Below are positions 8,945-19,551 of a stretch of DNA of 64,000 nt, one piece after another. Below the pieces are notes generated by a model. The model searched no databases, was not told where the DNA came from, and worked only from the letters and a program-made list of their open reading frames with translations. Source of the stretch: Vitrella brassicaformis (lineage: Eukaryota > Sar > Vitrellaceae); contig CDMY01000027.1 in NCBI GenBank assembly GCA_001179505.1, forward strand, positions 1-64,000, written 5' to 3'. Made by a program: the position numbers and the translations under genes. Every line of letters begins with the position of its first letter. The stretch's first letter is position 1.

Positions 8945-11413
8945 ACCCGTCTTCATCGGCGGCACGGCGGCTGGGAGGAATGGCGGCGGGGCCGGCTCCC
9001 TCGTCAAAGATGGCGGCGTGGTACTCCCTCAGCCGCTGCAGGTAGTGGGCCTTCATTTCCTCCGGGCTCAAGCCGAAGGGGGCCGGGGGCGGAATCGGCA
9101 TCCCATCGTCGAAATCGTCCTCGGTGAGGACGGGGCGGACTGACAAAGAGGGAACACACACACACACCAGACCATTGCCAGCTGTGTCCTGTGTCCTGTG
9201 TGTGAGTGTGTGTCTGGGCCTTACCTATGGCGGGCGACAGGTTGAGCCAGGAGGCCGGTGTGGATGGTGGCGGCGTCTGGGGCCTGCTCTCCACTGCACA
9301 CACCACACAAGAAGGAACACGTGCAGACGTGTGTGAGGGTAGGTGGTTCTTCGTCACGCGTGTGTGATTCGTGTGGGTCTGACCGTGAGTGCTGGTCGCG
9401 CGCCCCCTGCCAACCCCTGGCTGAGTCGTCGTCATCGGCTCGTCCAGACGCAGCACCAGATGCAGTTTGCTGTCCTTCTTGATCTTATAGTCCGACAGAA
9501 ATCGATAGATATAGGCTGCAGGTAGCGATGACTCCTGAGAGAGACGAGAAGCAGAAAGAAAACCAAAGTGTCTCTCTTTCTCTGTCTGTCTCCCATCTGC
9601 TGCTCACCCGTCTTAACGTTCGACAGATTCCATCCATACGCACCAGTCAAGCAGGGGACCATCGGATATGAAATGTAGGCAACGATGCCCACCCTCCTCT
9701 GCACCTCCGCCCCCTGCACCACAACACACAATGAACCACATGCCAACGCATCCAATCCCCCCCCAGCGGCCATGCACTGTGTCTCAGACCCTCTCCCCTC
9801 CATCATACCCGTCGCGGTCTTGACAGAGACCCGCATGGTCCTCACGTGAGTGCTCTTGTGCTGTGCTGCTGGTGGCGGTGGGAGGGGCTTGCCCCTCGGC
9901 GGCATGGAGGTGCGGTGGTGGCTTGGTGGGATTGGGGCGGGGCCGGCTCCTTCGTCGAAGATGGCGGCGTGGTACTCGTTGAGCCGCTGCAGGTAGTGCT
10001 CCTGCTGTACATCCTCGAGGCTCAAACCAAACGGTGCGGGGGGCGGGATGGGCATCCCATCGTCGAAATCGTCCTCGTTGAGGACGGGGCGGCCTGACAA
10101 AGAGGGAACACACACACACCAGACCATTGCCAGCTGTGTCCTGTCCTGTGTGTGAGCGTGTGTCTGGGCCTTACCTGTGGGCGACAGGTTGAGCCAGGAG
10201 GCCGGTGTGTGTGGTGGCGGCGTCTGGGGCCTGCTCTCCACTGCACATACCACACAAGAAGGAACACGTGCAGACGTGTGTGAGGGTAGGGGGCTCTTCG
10301 TCACGTGTGTGTGATCCGTGTGGGTCTGACCGTGAGTGCTGCTCCGCCCCATTCCCACCCCTGGCTGTGTCGGCCCCATCGGCTCGTCCAGACGCAGCTT
10401 CAGGTGCAGGGTCGACTCCGTCTTGATCTTGTAGTCCGACAAGGTGCGTCCATCCTTGAGTGGCTTGTCTGTACCACACACACACACAGAGAGACACAGA
10501 CACAGACACACGTGTGCCAAAATGTCAGGGAGATGTGTGTGCGGTGTCTGCGGTAGGTGCGTACCACAGTAGATGAGGCACGTCTGGTAGGGCGATGGGC
10601 CCTCCTTGTCCTGGATCTTGGCCTTGACCTTCTCGATGGTGTCAAGGGGCTCCACATCCAACGTAATGGTCCGGCCTGCACCATAGCACACCACACCACA
10701 CAGATAGATGTGCGTGTGTGCAAGTCCGGCTGGCCACCTCACGTGTGTTGTCCGACGTACCAGTGATGGTGACAACGAAGATCTGCATGCCTTTTTTCCA
10801 ACGCATCCCGAGGTGGAGGGTCGACTCCTTCTGGATGTTGTAGTCCGATAGGGTGCGGTCGTCCTCCAACTCCCTGCCTGCACACACACAGAGAGAACCT
10901 GCAACACACGTGTGTGATTCGTGTGGGTCTGACCTGAGTCATCCCTCACTCCGACACCCGGCTGCAACGTGTTGGTCGGGCCTGCACACACCACAACACA
11001 CCAGGTGAGCGACACCTGAGTTGTTCCTTTCTGTGTACGAGACTGTGTGTGGCTTCTGTGTGTCATACCTGCCAGGGGCCGCAGCAGGTGCAGTGTGCTC
11101 TCCCTCCTGATCTGCGGCCGTCCTTCAACTCCTTGTCTGCACCACACACGCATACGCAGACAAGCGACAAAATGTCAGGGAGATGTGTGTGCGGTGTCTG
11201 CGGTAGGTGCGTACCAAAGTAGATGAGGTGCTGCTGGTATGGCGAGCTGCACGTGACGGGTGTCATATTGTCGGGTGTGTGCGGTGGGGGCGTACCTGCT
11301 GCAGAGACGAGCCGCTGCACGTCGGCGAAGATGCCCTCCTTGTCCTGGATCTTCTTGCCCTTGACGCTGTTGATGGCCTCGGTGAACTGCACACTCCAAC
11401 GCAATGGTCTTGA
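8945..11413 (-). CDS. Second UBL-repeat gene with novel Pro-rich modules, 5' part probably damaged
   Basis: Blocks on the minus strand: 11413-11296 (UBL N-half, frame broken after TIALE), 11246-11215, 11136-11069 (LKDGR then IRRESTLHL, missing LSDYK, frame lost), 10981-10934, 10877-10761 ([13 protein letters not shown] to VVTITG), 10675-10565, 10468-10331, 10240-10175 ([19 protein letters not shown]), 10093-9809, about 9698-9608, 9515-9384, 9293-9225 and 9139-8945. From 10981 to 9809 all junctions are phase 1 and consistent, so this part could be expressed. Exon 10093-9809 contains [16 protein letters not shown] and ends in [10 protein letters not shown], another UBL first strand. A second round of the same modules follows down to 8945. 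The gene may be two adjacent genes, one beginning at ATG 9836. The frameshifting deletions at the 5' end suggest partial decay. Confidence 0.45.
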
Positions 11414-12097
11414 CTGTATCGCAACACAAATGAATGGTTCAACAGGGCTTTTCTTCTCGTGGCGAGATGATGTCTTGAATGCCCCGCCTCCGAAGGGCGT
11501 CACGGTCCCTAGCGCATTGAGTCGGAATTGCCATTCCCCGCTGTCCTCCGAGGGCTGAGCACACGAAAACGACGGAACGATTGTGGCCTGTACTGTCGTA
11601 AACAGGCTCTGGGACTCACCTGAGTGGTATCCAAGTGCCATGCGGCTCATGCCGACTTTAAGGCGTGCGAAGAAGGCACTTCACGGCAAAGGGAGGTGGC
11701 GTTTCTATCTGCGGAGAAGAAGAAAACAGAGGGCTTTCGCCTCTTCACAGATTTCGCGTCTTCCCTTCTTGCCCACTTCCACCAGCGGGAGCCTGACAGT
11801 GTCTTCTTCCAGGGTAACCACGACAGAAGGAACCCATGGCAGGCGGCTCTCGTGCAGCACGCCAAAGCAATTGCAGCGGGGTGGAGAAGCGCCGCCATGA
11901 AAGGCGTGTGGAGGAAGAAGGCCGAGAGAGGGAAGAGGGCGCCTGGCAGGCACGAAAATGGGACAAACAGGGGCGTGGCGAGGCGAAAAGCGTCTTTGCG
12001 GAGCGAGACGCGCGAAGGGCGTCTCTGGGGGTGAATTCTCGACGGAAAATCTCGACTTCTTTTGCGAGCTTCTTTTTCTTGAGACCTCGTGAAGAAA
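11414..12097. other. Region between the UBL cluster and the PPPDE gene
   Basis: No convincing gene on either strand. Divergent promoters probably share this space. A purine-rich stretch (GAAGAAGAAAACAGAGG) lies near 11714-11730, and basic, shadow-like open frames cover 11640-12060. The plus-strand ATG of the PPPDE gene follows at 12098. Confidence 0.4.
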
Positions 12098-14074
12098 ATG
12101 GCGAAAAGCAGCGTCCAGTTGCGGGTGTACGACCTCAGCCAGGGCATGTAAGCCGCACATGAGAGAAAAGCGCCGCCTCGTAATCTCAAAACCACGATGT
12201 TCGCGCGTGTTGATTTTTGTGTTCCTCCCCAGGGCTCGTCAGATGTCGCTGCCGCTGCTGGGGATGCAGATTGACTACCTCCCTCACACAGGCTTGCATG
12301 TGTTCGGCAGGGAGTACTTCTTCGGTCAGTCTGACGCAGCAACGAACACGCATCGATGACGGAAACGCGGGATGGCATCGTTGCCGTGTGTTGTGCTGCG
12401 ACTGGATGCAGGTGGGGGGATCCAGGTGCTGACGCCCAGTGAGGTCGAGTCGACCTATGGCATGCGGCCCGTGGAGATCATCCCACTGGGCGACACGGAA
12501 GTGGCCGAGGAGGCCTTCCACGCGTAAGCACCAGAGCCAGCAGGAAGCAGCGAAGCGTACAGTGTGGCTATCTATCGCTTCTGATGGATTGGCTCATCAG
12601 GTACCTCCACGAGACCGCTCACATGTGGACGGAGAACACATACAGTGAGCACGCGACACACACTCACACAGAGAGAGAAGTCATCACCGTCTGCACTTTT
12701 TCGTCCCTCTGCTCAGACCTCCTGTCGCGCAACTGCAACAACTTCACCGACGAGGTACGGGCATGTTGCGAACGAAGTACTCACTGCGCCGCGGTGTGGT
12801 CACTGTGGTGTTTGTTCTCAGGCGGCCAAGTTCCTGCTGGGCAAGGGCATCCCCGAGCACATTGTCAACCTCCCTCAGCGCGTGTCGTCCACGCCCCTGG
12901 GCGCCATGATCGCAAGTGTGATGGGTGGCATGCAGCAGAGTATGCAGCAGCACCTCCACGACGCAAACCAGCAGTCAATCTGGACCGCCGGGCCAACCGG
13001 ACCCAGTATCCCGGCGGCCATGAGCGACCCCCCTCTGAGCCACGCAGGGGGTGACGAGCCGATCGACCACGCCATCGCGGTCATGATGGTGGCCGTGGAT
13101 GCGTCAGAGGACACCGGTGGCAAGAAGGCCAAGGCCAGGGCGACCGAGGCGCTCAGGATCCTCCTGAACCTGGCGGCCAACATCAGCAAGCACCCGGACG
13201 AGGCCAAGTACAGGACCGTCAAGAAGGACAACAAGAAGATGCAGACCAGCCTGCTCAACATCGACGGGGCGGCCGACGCCATGGCAGCCATCGGGTTCGA
13301 GGAGGCCACAAACGAAGAAGGGGAGGGGGTCTGGCGGTTCAATGATGAGAAGACGGGTGGCCTTGCGGCCGTTGAGGGCCGCATCAAGGCTCATCTGGAC
13401 CACGTTGAGGCGCTACGACCTGTCCCTGCGGCGGCCCCCGCTGCACCAGTGGTGGCTCCACCTGCCCCTCGTGCTGCAGTAACGGCTGGTGCTTCCACTG
13501 GCGGTGACGACCTGGCGGCATATGCCGAGAGCCTGCGCAACGACCCTGCAGCGATGGAGCAGTTCATGAACGATCCTGCGGTACGTTTGGCTGCCATACT
13601 TTCCTTTCCTCTCATCTGTGTGTGGATGTGGGTGTCTCTGTGCTTGATATTGACCCAGGTTCGTGCGGCGGCTGCGACCAATCCAGCGTTGGCGGCCATG
13701 CTGCAGAACCCCGCTACCCTCAGAGACCAGCTGGGCAACGTCCAGACCGGCACTCAGCAGCAGCAGCAGCAGCAGCAAACCAACCCAGGTGAGATTGCGA
13801 ACCGATACGAAATGCATCATGCGCATCTGTGCTGTTGCCCATCCGTGTGTGTATGTGGTACAGTGTTGACTTACGACCATCAGTTGAAGCAGCTCGAGGC
13901 GATGGGATTCAGCGACAGGGAATCCAACCTCAGGTACACGGCACACGGCCGCTGGACACTTGCAAGTGGCCTCACTCGACTCGAGGTGTGGTGCTTCCTG
14001 TGTGCAGGGCGTTGCAGTCTGTGGGGGGCAATGTCAACGCTGCGTTGGACCGGCTGCTCGCGGGCGGGGGCTAG
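12098..14074 (+). CDS. PPPDE (DeSI-like) peptidase with PUB, STI1-like and UBA domains
   Basis: Nine exons, all in phase: 12098-12147, 12233-12324, 12412-12523, 12601-12644, 12717-12754, 12822-13580, 13659-13788, 13864-13933, 14008-14074; 453 residues. Residues about 5-130 form a PPPDE thiol peptidase: the catalytic His is in THTGLHVFGREYFFGGG and the catalytic Cys in LLSRNCNNFTDE. Residues about 200-310 look like a PUB domain (LLNLAANISKHPDEAKYR, AMAAIGFEEA), a fold that binds the p97/Cdc48 tail. A short STI1-like stretch (NDPAVRAAAATNPALAAML) and a polyQ run follow. A ubiquilin-like UBA ends the protein (QLEAMGFSDRESNLRA, GGNVNAALDRLLAGGG). DeSI enzymes remove SUMO or ubiquitin, so this protein probably links isopeptidase activity to ubiquitin chains and p97. 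The STI1 call is weaker than the others. Confidence 0.9.
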
Positions 14075-14680
14075 TCGTGAGCAAGCGCGTGTCTGAGCGA
14101 GCACGTGTCGGGTGAGGGAGGTGCAAAGGGTCGGCTTGGTTAGAGGCTGAAGAGTGTGGGTGTGCAGTCATGACTGGATGACCGTGACACGCGTGTACAT
14201 GTGTTTGTGTGTGCTTTGTCCATGTGATATCATTGATGTCACACCAACAATCAACCATTCATTCATTCACGTGGGTAAGGCAAAGAGTGTCTGCACAACA
14301 ACACATCAGTCAGCATCATGTAGACCAGGACCGTTCATGGCTGCAACAACGATGCTGGCGCATACGGCAAAGGCACTCATCCCATAAAGGTAAGTCATGC
14401 ACACATCCAAACAGGTGTGTGTCATCATTGGCTGCCTCGTCTGTGTGTGTGTGTGTGTGTGACAGTTACTCACGCAGTGCTCCGTGAGGGGCAAATTTGA
14501 TCTGACAGACTATCGCGAAGTCCAGCAATTCATCCAAGAACAAACAGGCGCTAAGGATCCACAAGGAAAGGAAGGCACACTGGGAGAGAGGCAGGAAGGG
14601 AGGCAGAGAGGGAGGCCGGCCTGTCTGACCGGTGGATGGCTGCGCATCTGTCTGTATGTCTGTGTGTTGATGTCGTGCAG
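14075..14680. other. Intergenic region, possible small exon(s)
   Basis: No firm gene. The plus strand has a good donor (AAAG-GTAAGT at 14391) and a good acceptor (GTGTGACAG at about 14464) that could flank a non-coding 5' exon of the next gene. The minus strand has a hydrophobic open stretch at about 14466-14590 (ILSACLFLDELLDFAIV), but no acceptor supports joining it to a second hydrophobic piece near 14370-14310. I could not choose between them. Confidence 0.35.
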
Positions 14681-14682
14681 CG

Positions 14683-15663
14683 ATGATCCGTCTCATGAAG
14701 GCAACGATGGGCTGGGCGGCGCCTCAGATGTTCCCTGCGCCGCCGGTCCTTCCCCAGCCGCTTCTCGAAGAACTCTCGGATATCGTGCGTCCCTATTCGG
14801 GCCACATCCCCCAGCCAAACAGGTATGCGACGCACTCAGCCTGCCGGGAGGCAGAAAGGCATGCAAGGAGACCAGGAGGGGGGCATGTCTGTCTGGCTGA
14901 CTGTCTGTGTGTGTGCCTCGGAATGTGTGTGTATATGCGCGTCTGATTGTGTGTTGTTTCAGATAGAATAGACCATTTTCTCGCGCGGTATCGATTCGTC
15001 GACAAATTCTGGACTCCTGCCCGTCTCACGCGCGTCTTGGACATCATAATGATACACACCGAGCACCCCCTCAACTACCCCATCTCTATCGTATACACTG
15101 GCGCTGTTGGTCAACACCAGTTCGGGTCTCTGCACATCGACAAGTCGGCCGGCATTGTGCCGACAGGACGTCTGCCGGACGGGTGGTCGGCAGAGGACCT
15201 CAAGTACGTCATTCCCGACAGGCCGAGGACTTTGCCTCCCAAGCACGCCGGCCCCAAAACGGCCCAGGCCATCAAGGAATCACTGCACGAGGCGCGCGTG
15301 AGAGGTAGACAAACACAAATTCGGATGGGTCATTGCATCCGTGTCTGTCTGTCTCTCTGTGTGTGTGTGTGTCTGTAGCTAGCAAGAAGGCGAACAATCA
15401 GTCTGCTGGTGGGTGCCGGCAGAGGGCACGAGTCGGGTGGGTCATTGCATCTGTCTGTGTGTGTGTGTGTGTGTGTATCTGTAGCTGGCAAGATATCAGG
15501 CAAGACGAAATTTGAGAAGAGCGTCGCGAGAGGAGGGCAGACATGGAAATGCCCACACTGTGGCGAGACGAAAGCGTGTGTCTCATCCGGACGTGAGGCA
15601 GGCTGGACAAGGGCAAGGCGCAACCACAAGCGAATTTGTAAAGAGTGGCCTCCAGAGGAATAG
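14683..15663 (+). CDS. Small protein with a C-terminal Cys/His zinc-finger-like motif
   Basis: Exons 14683-14822, 14967-15304, 15379-15408 and 15485-15663. Exon 2 needs the acceptor at GATAG (14966), because the nearer CAG would create an immediate stop. The first exon begins three bases after an acceptor, so an upstream 5' UTR exon is likely. The body reads RIDHFLARYRFVDKFWTPARL, TEHPLNYPISIVYTG and DKSAGIVPTGRLPDGWSAED. The C-terminus has WKCPHCGETKAC and later HKRIC, a C-x2-C...H-x3-C arrangement that could bind zinc. Basic residues around the finger (RARRNHKR) would suit nucleic-acid binding. I do not recognise the family. Confidence 0.65.
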
Positions 15664-16011
15664 TCAGGATATATGCAGACACAGATGGATGACAGATGGA
15701 CAAGAGGGGACTGCTTTCTCCCCTCTCCCTTCAGCAACCGAATTCCCTCTCGCTAAGCCGAGCTAAGCTAAGCCCCTCCCCTCCCTCTCCCTCACCGTTG
15801 CACGCATTCACGGGCCCGCTCGCTCACTCGTTGGCTTAAGCGAAAAGGCCATCTACACACGCCCACGGTCAATCAGTCACGAAAGCAATGGATGGATGGA
15901 TGGACCTACACTCGAGCATGTAGCAGCTCCCTGTACACATACAATCAATCTCCCTGACTAATCAGTCCCCAGCCACCCACCTGTCTGTCTGTCTGTCTGT
16001 CTGCCATCGCA
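15664..16011. other. Intergenic region with simple repeats
   Basis: No gene. It contains GCTAAGC repeats (15750-15772), a GGAT run (15888-15903) and (CTGT)n at 15980-16002. Convergent 3' ends of the flanking genes meet here. Confidence 0.6.
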
Positions 16012-18276
16012 TCACTCTGTGTGGACGTGCTGCCCCCGCTCCCCAACTGCTGTGTGTGGCGACTGCTCCTCGGCGCAAGAAGACACGCCGCCCGGCAGAG
16101 TGGTGGGGGTGCTGTCGTCCGTGTGGCTGCTCCGCCCACGCACCGAACGGCCGCCCACCTGCAGATATTTCAACCGAGCTGGGTTGTTCTGCTCGCCCCC
16201 GCCCCCTGCAGCATCGTCTTGCTCCACCGGCTGGCTGGAGTTGCGACCCCATGGAAACATGATGGGCAGAGAGAACAACCGCGTGACGCCTGACACCAAC
16301 CACATACACACGATCCATTCCCCCGTCCATCAAACCTTTTGTTTCTGTGTCAGTGGCTGTCTGTACCCATTTGTAGTGCGCCGGTTCGTGTGGCCTGTGA
16401 CTGTGGCGAGGCCTCGTCGTTGGAGTGAGTGGGCGTGGGCGACCCCGACGCAATGCAGTGGGTGTCGTCGGGCGGTGAGGGGAACGGCGAGGCGGAGGGG
16501 AGGGGGCACGGCAGCCGGCTTACAGGGCTTGGCTCCGCGGAACGGTCGGCCACGTCGACCACCAGCAGAGTGCGTGTGGCATCGGTCGCCCCCAGCCGGC
16601 CCAGCGATAGGTTGGTGCGGATGAAGGTAAAGCAACTGCGTGGGAAAGGCACGATATTCAATGGCTGGTTGCCAGGGGGGGGGGGGGGGGNNNNNNNNNN
16701 NNNNNNNNNNNNNNNNNNNNNNNNNNNNNNNNNNNNNNNNNNNNNNNNNNNNNNNNNNNNNNNNNNNNNNNNNNNNNNNNNNNNNNNNNNNNNNNNNNNN
16801 NNNNNNNNNNNNNNNNNNNNNNNNNNNNNNNNNNNNNNNNNNNNNNNNNNNNNNNNNNNNNNNNNNNNNNNNNNNNNNNNNNNNNNNNNNNNNNNNNNNN
16901 NNNNNNNNNNNNNNNNNNNNNNNNNNNNNNNNNNNNNNNNNNNNNNNNNNNNNNNNNNNNNNNNNNNNNNNNNNNNNNNNNNNNNNNNNNGGGGGGGGGG
17001 GGGGGGGTGCTTGTGTGTTGGTGTGTACCATATGAGTCCGTCAAGCGCCTGGAGTGCTGCAGCGGCCCACACGAGGTAGAGGAGGCTGTCGTAGAAGCCG
17101 TCGCTGATGCACACGTAGTCGCGGCTGAGCGCCTGAATCGCACACACACACACACACAGAGACAGGTGGGGTGAGCGATAGCCACATAGAAAACTCCTGT
17201 GTCTTCCTTCATGCGTCAGTCAGTCACCTCTTTGCCGGTGGGTTGGCCTATCCTCCCGAACGCGTTGCAGAGGTCCTTGATCAGATCGCTAAGCATCCCG
17301 CCCATCAAAGCGAAGCCACACGAACCCTGGCACACGCGACAAACCACACGACACAGACAAACACGCATCACCACATGGCATGGCGCGGCTGATGTCCCTC
17401 CCTCCTACAACCATATATTCTCACTCACCGCCGCGGCGACAAACGCCGAGAATGAGTGCCACAGCATGCAGCATCTTGACCGCCTCCGTTCCCTCGAGTG
17501 CATGCCCACCCCTCCCATGTGGCCGCTCAGCTCATGGGCCGTGCGGCAGCCCCAGGGAACCACCGCCAGGCACGCCGGAACTAACGCAAACGCCTGCAGC
17601 CAGGCCAGGGGCACAACACGGGCGGAGTAGATGCCATTCTCTGCCTGGCCGGCCAGCTGGCTGGCTGGCTGGATGGGCGTTTGTCTGGTCACTCTCGCTC
17701 ACCGCGGGACCGAGTGCGGATAGTGAAATGAGCAGGAAGGTGTTTTGGGCCACCTTGATCTCCTCCACACGCAGCACCTCCACACCCGGCAGCGTTTCTG
17801 AATCGCACACACAGACAGACAGACAGACAGCAGTGACGCCCAAGATGATGACAGCTGCCACGCCTTGCCTATCGCTTCGGTCGGTCGGTCGGTCGGTCGG
17901 TCGGCTTACGTTTCTTGCCATACAGTGCGAGAGCCATTGAGAGGAGCACCGCCACGGTGGTCCACTGCAGCACGGCCATGACCTCCGCCACACCCATCCG
18001 CCGAACCCACTCAAACAGCGACGCCAGCCGACACGTCAGGTGCCACTCCTGACCACCGGGGGACAATGTGGCCGTCCTTATCGCTGCCGGAGTATCGGCT
18101 GCCGCCCTGTGGGAGTGTGTGTGATCTGCTCTTGCGAGCAGCAGGCGTGAAGGGGAGAGGCCATCTGGGGCAGGCCGCAGGGATGCCGCGTCGGGGGAGG
18201 GCGGGGGGTCGGCGCTCACTGCTGCTGCTGAACTTGAAGCGACAGATCCTCTGCCAGAGCGCTGTGCTGTCAGCAT
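16012..18276 (-). CDS. Multi-pass membrane protein of unknown family, interrupted by an assembly gap
   Basis: Exons: 18276-17910, 17797-17703, 17644-17429, 17326-17228, 17132-17029, (gap 16990-16691), 16635-16367 and 16289-16012. Every visible junction is in phase, and the phase at 17029 matches that at 16635, so no coding exon need be lost in the gap. Hydrophobic segments include VMAVLQWTTVAVLLSMALAL, TFLLISLSALG, LQAFALVPACLAVVPWG, FSAFVAAAGSCGFALMGG and LLYLVWAAAALQALDGLIW, so about five membrane passes. The N-terminus is Ser/Pro/Ala-rich. The C-terminal 180 residues are soluble, with RTNLSLGRLGATDATRTLLVV and a long polar tail. No motif names a family. A transporter or organelle membrane protein is possible. 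Confidence 0.65.
16691..16990. other. Assembly gap (300 N) flanked by poly-G
   Basis: Exactly 300 N, preceded by a run of G ending at 16690 and followed by another from 16991. Open frames crossing it are artefacts. It falls in an intron of the membrane-protein gene. Confidence 0.98.
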
Positions 18277-18383
18277 GGAGTCGACGCCTCTTCTCTCAAG
18301 GCACAATTCGCAGAACCAGCACAGGCGCCGATGTGTGTATTGGCGTAACTCTACCCCTGGACTGTCTTCGGATTCGGGTGGAC

Positions 18384-18404
18384 AAACCCCAAACCCTAAA
18401 CCCT
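18384..18404. promoter_or_regulatory. Telo-box-like CCCTAAACCCT motif
   Basis: The plus strand reads AACCCCAAACCCTAAACCCT, two to three copies of the plant-type telomere unit. It lies about 110 nt upstream of the proposed ATG (18276) of the minus-strand membrane-protein gene. In plants such telo-boxes are promoter elements. A regulatory role here is inferred from position only. Confidence 0.5.
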
Positions 18405-18593
18405 GCAGTCGCAAGGCCTCTGCGGTTTTCACGTGTTTAAGGGCCTCGCCACACGTCGACGAGTCAAAACAACCTGCAGATACACCTGGCTTCGATTCAA
18501 GTGAGCTCTGCACTTGACTCATGCACTGTATGGGTTCGGCTACACGTTCGTTCCGCGTGTTGGTGTGTGCCTGTGTGCCTGCAGCGTGCGCCG

Positions 18594-19262
18594 ATGAGTC
18601 AGGAGGACGCAGAGAGTGAGCCGTTTGGGCGGGAGACCGACGACGTCCGGGAGGGCCTCCTCTCGGCAGATGGAGCATCGTTTGAAATGACCTCTTGCGC
18701 CTGCAGCCACTCATTTCTACACCCAGCTGGATGGTCTACATCGACATGCCACTCGGTCGGATGACGGCCGCCCGCAGAAAGTCTCTGGCGCGCCGCCTCT
18801 GTTGTTCGATTGCGGCTTCGACGACCACGCCGGATGAGCACGGAATGCGGCCGCCCTGCTGGGCAGGATGATCTGCGGCAAAGACAGCGGCCATGGCAAC
18901 GTCATGCAGAGGTGGGGTCAGCCGTCGCTCAGGGGTCGGCGCAGCACTTTCTCAGCAGCGTGCTGACCGCTCTGCCGCTGAACATCGACATGATCTGCCG
19001 CGCGGCTATCGAGACGCTCAAGTGCGGCAAGGAAATCGGCAACACGCGGGACTTCGACGAGCACGTGCTGGCCAGCCACCGAGAGCTCCTGGGTCAGATC
19101 GAAGCGGCAGCAGCATGCAGGTAAGCTGGATAAGTAGGGCAAAGCTGGCAGACAGAGAGGCGGTTGGATGACGATTCCTGCTTTCCTTGGCTCGTCTGTG
19201 TGTGTGCTTGTTGGCTCAGCGATACGTCTAACAGAACGATGAGGCGCATGCTGGAGATATGA
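18594..19262 (+). CDS. Unrecognised protein, 5' exons uncertain
   Basis: The 3' end is good: an exon ending at 19121 (HFLSSVLTALPLNIDMICRA, TLKCGKEIGNTRDFDEHVLA, HRELLGQIEAAAAC) joins at a GTAAGC donor to 19220-19262 (SDTSNRTMRRMLEI-stop), in phase. The 5' part is ambiguous. A possible start MSQEDAESEPFG follows an acceptor at 18584-18593, but frames between 18690 and 18940 do not connect cleanly. Candidate pieces are QKVSGAPPLLFDCGFDDHAG and a basic stretch near 18850-18910. No domain is recognised. Confidence 0.45.
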
Positions 19263-19551
19263 GCTGAAGACAATAAGGGTCGTGTCTATGAGGGGGTCAT
19301 CTCGTGATGACTTTGTATGTCGACGGGCTGGTGTGTATTTGTTGTTTGTAACGACTCAGTCGACTGTATGTGAGTGCCACAATACCGTCAACATTGTAGA
19401 TACATCCAATCGTCCTTGAATCAACAAAACCGCGAGAGTCAAACCCGCTCAACAAACGCATCCATTACCCACACACGCGAGCACTGGCCTGGCCCAGCTT
19501 CACCTGCAGACAACACCCTCCACCCTTCCCCCTCCCCTCTCTCTCTCTGCC

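Noticed and set aside
11583-12162. Basic open frames on both strands between the UBL cluster and the PPPDE gene
   Set aside because: They overlap one another, are Arg/Lys-rich by composition and have no domain or splice support.
14306-14696. Two-exon minus-strand membrane peptide
   Set aside because: The hydrophobic pieces are suggestive, but no AG acceptor supports the join and the plus strand has better splice signals.
16330-17212. Long open frames crossing the first N block
   Set aside because: They consist of 300 unknown bases flanked by poly-G; only the spliced minus-strand exons outside the gap have support.
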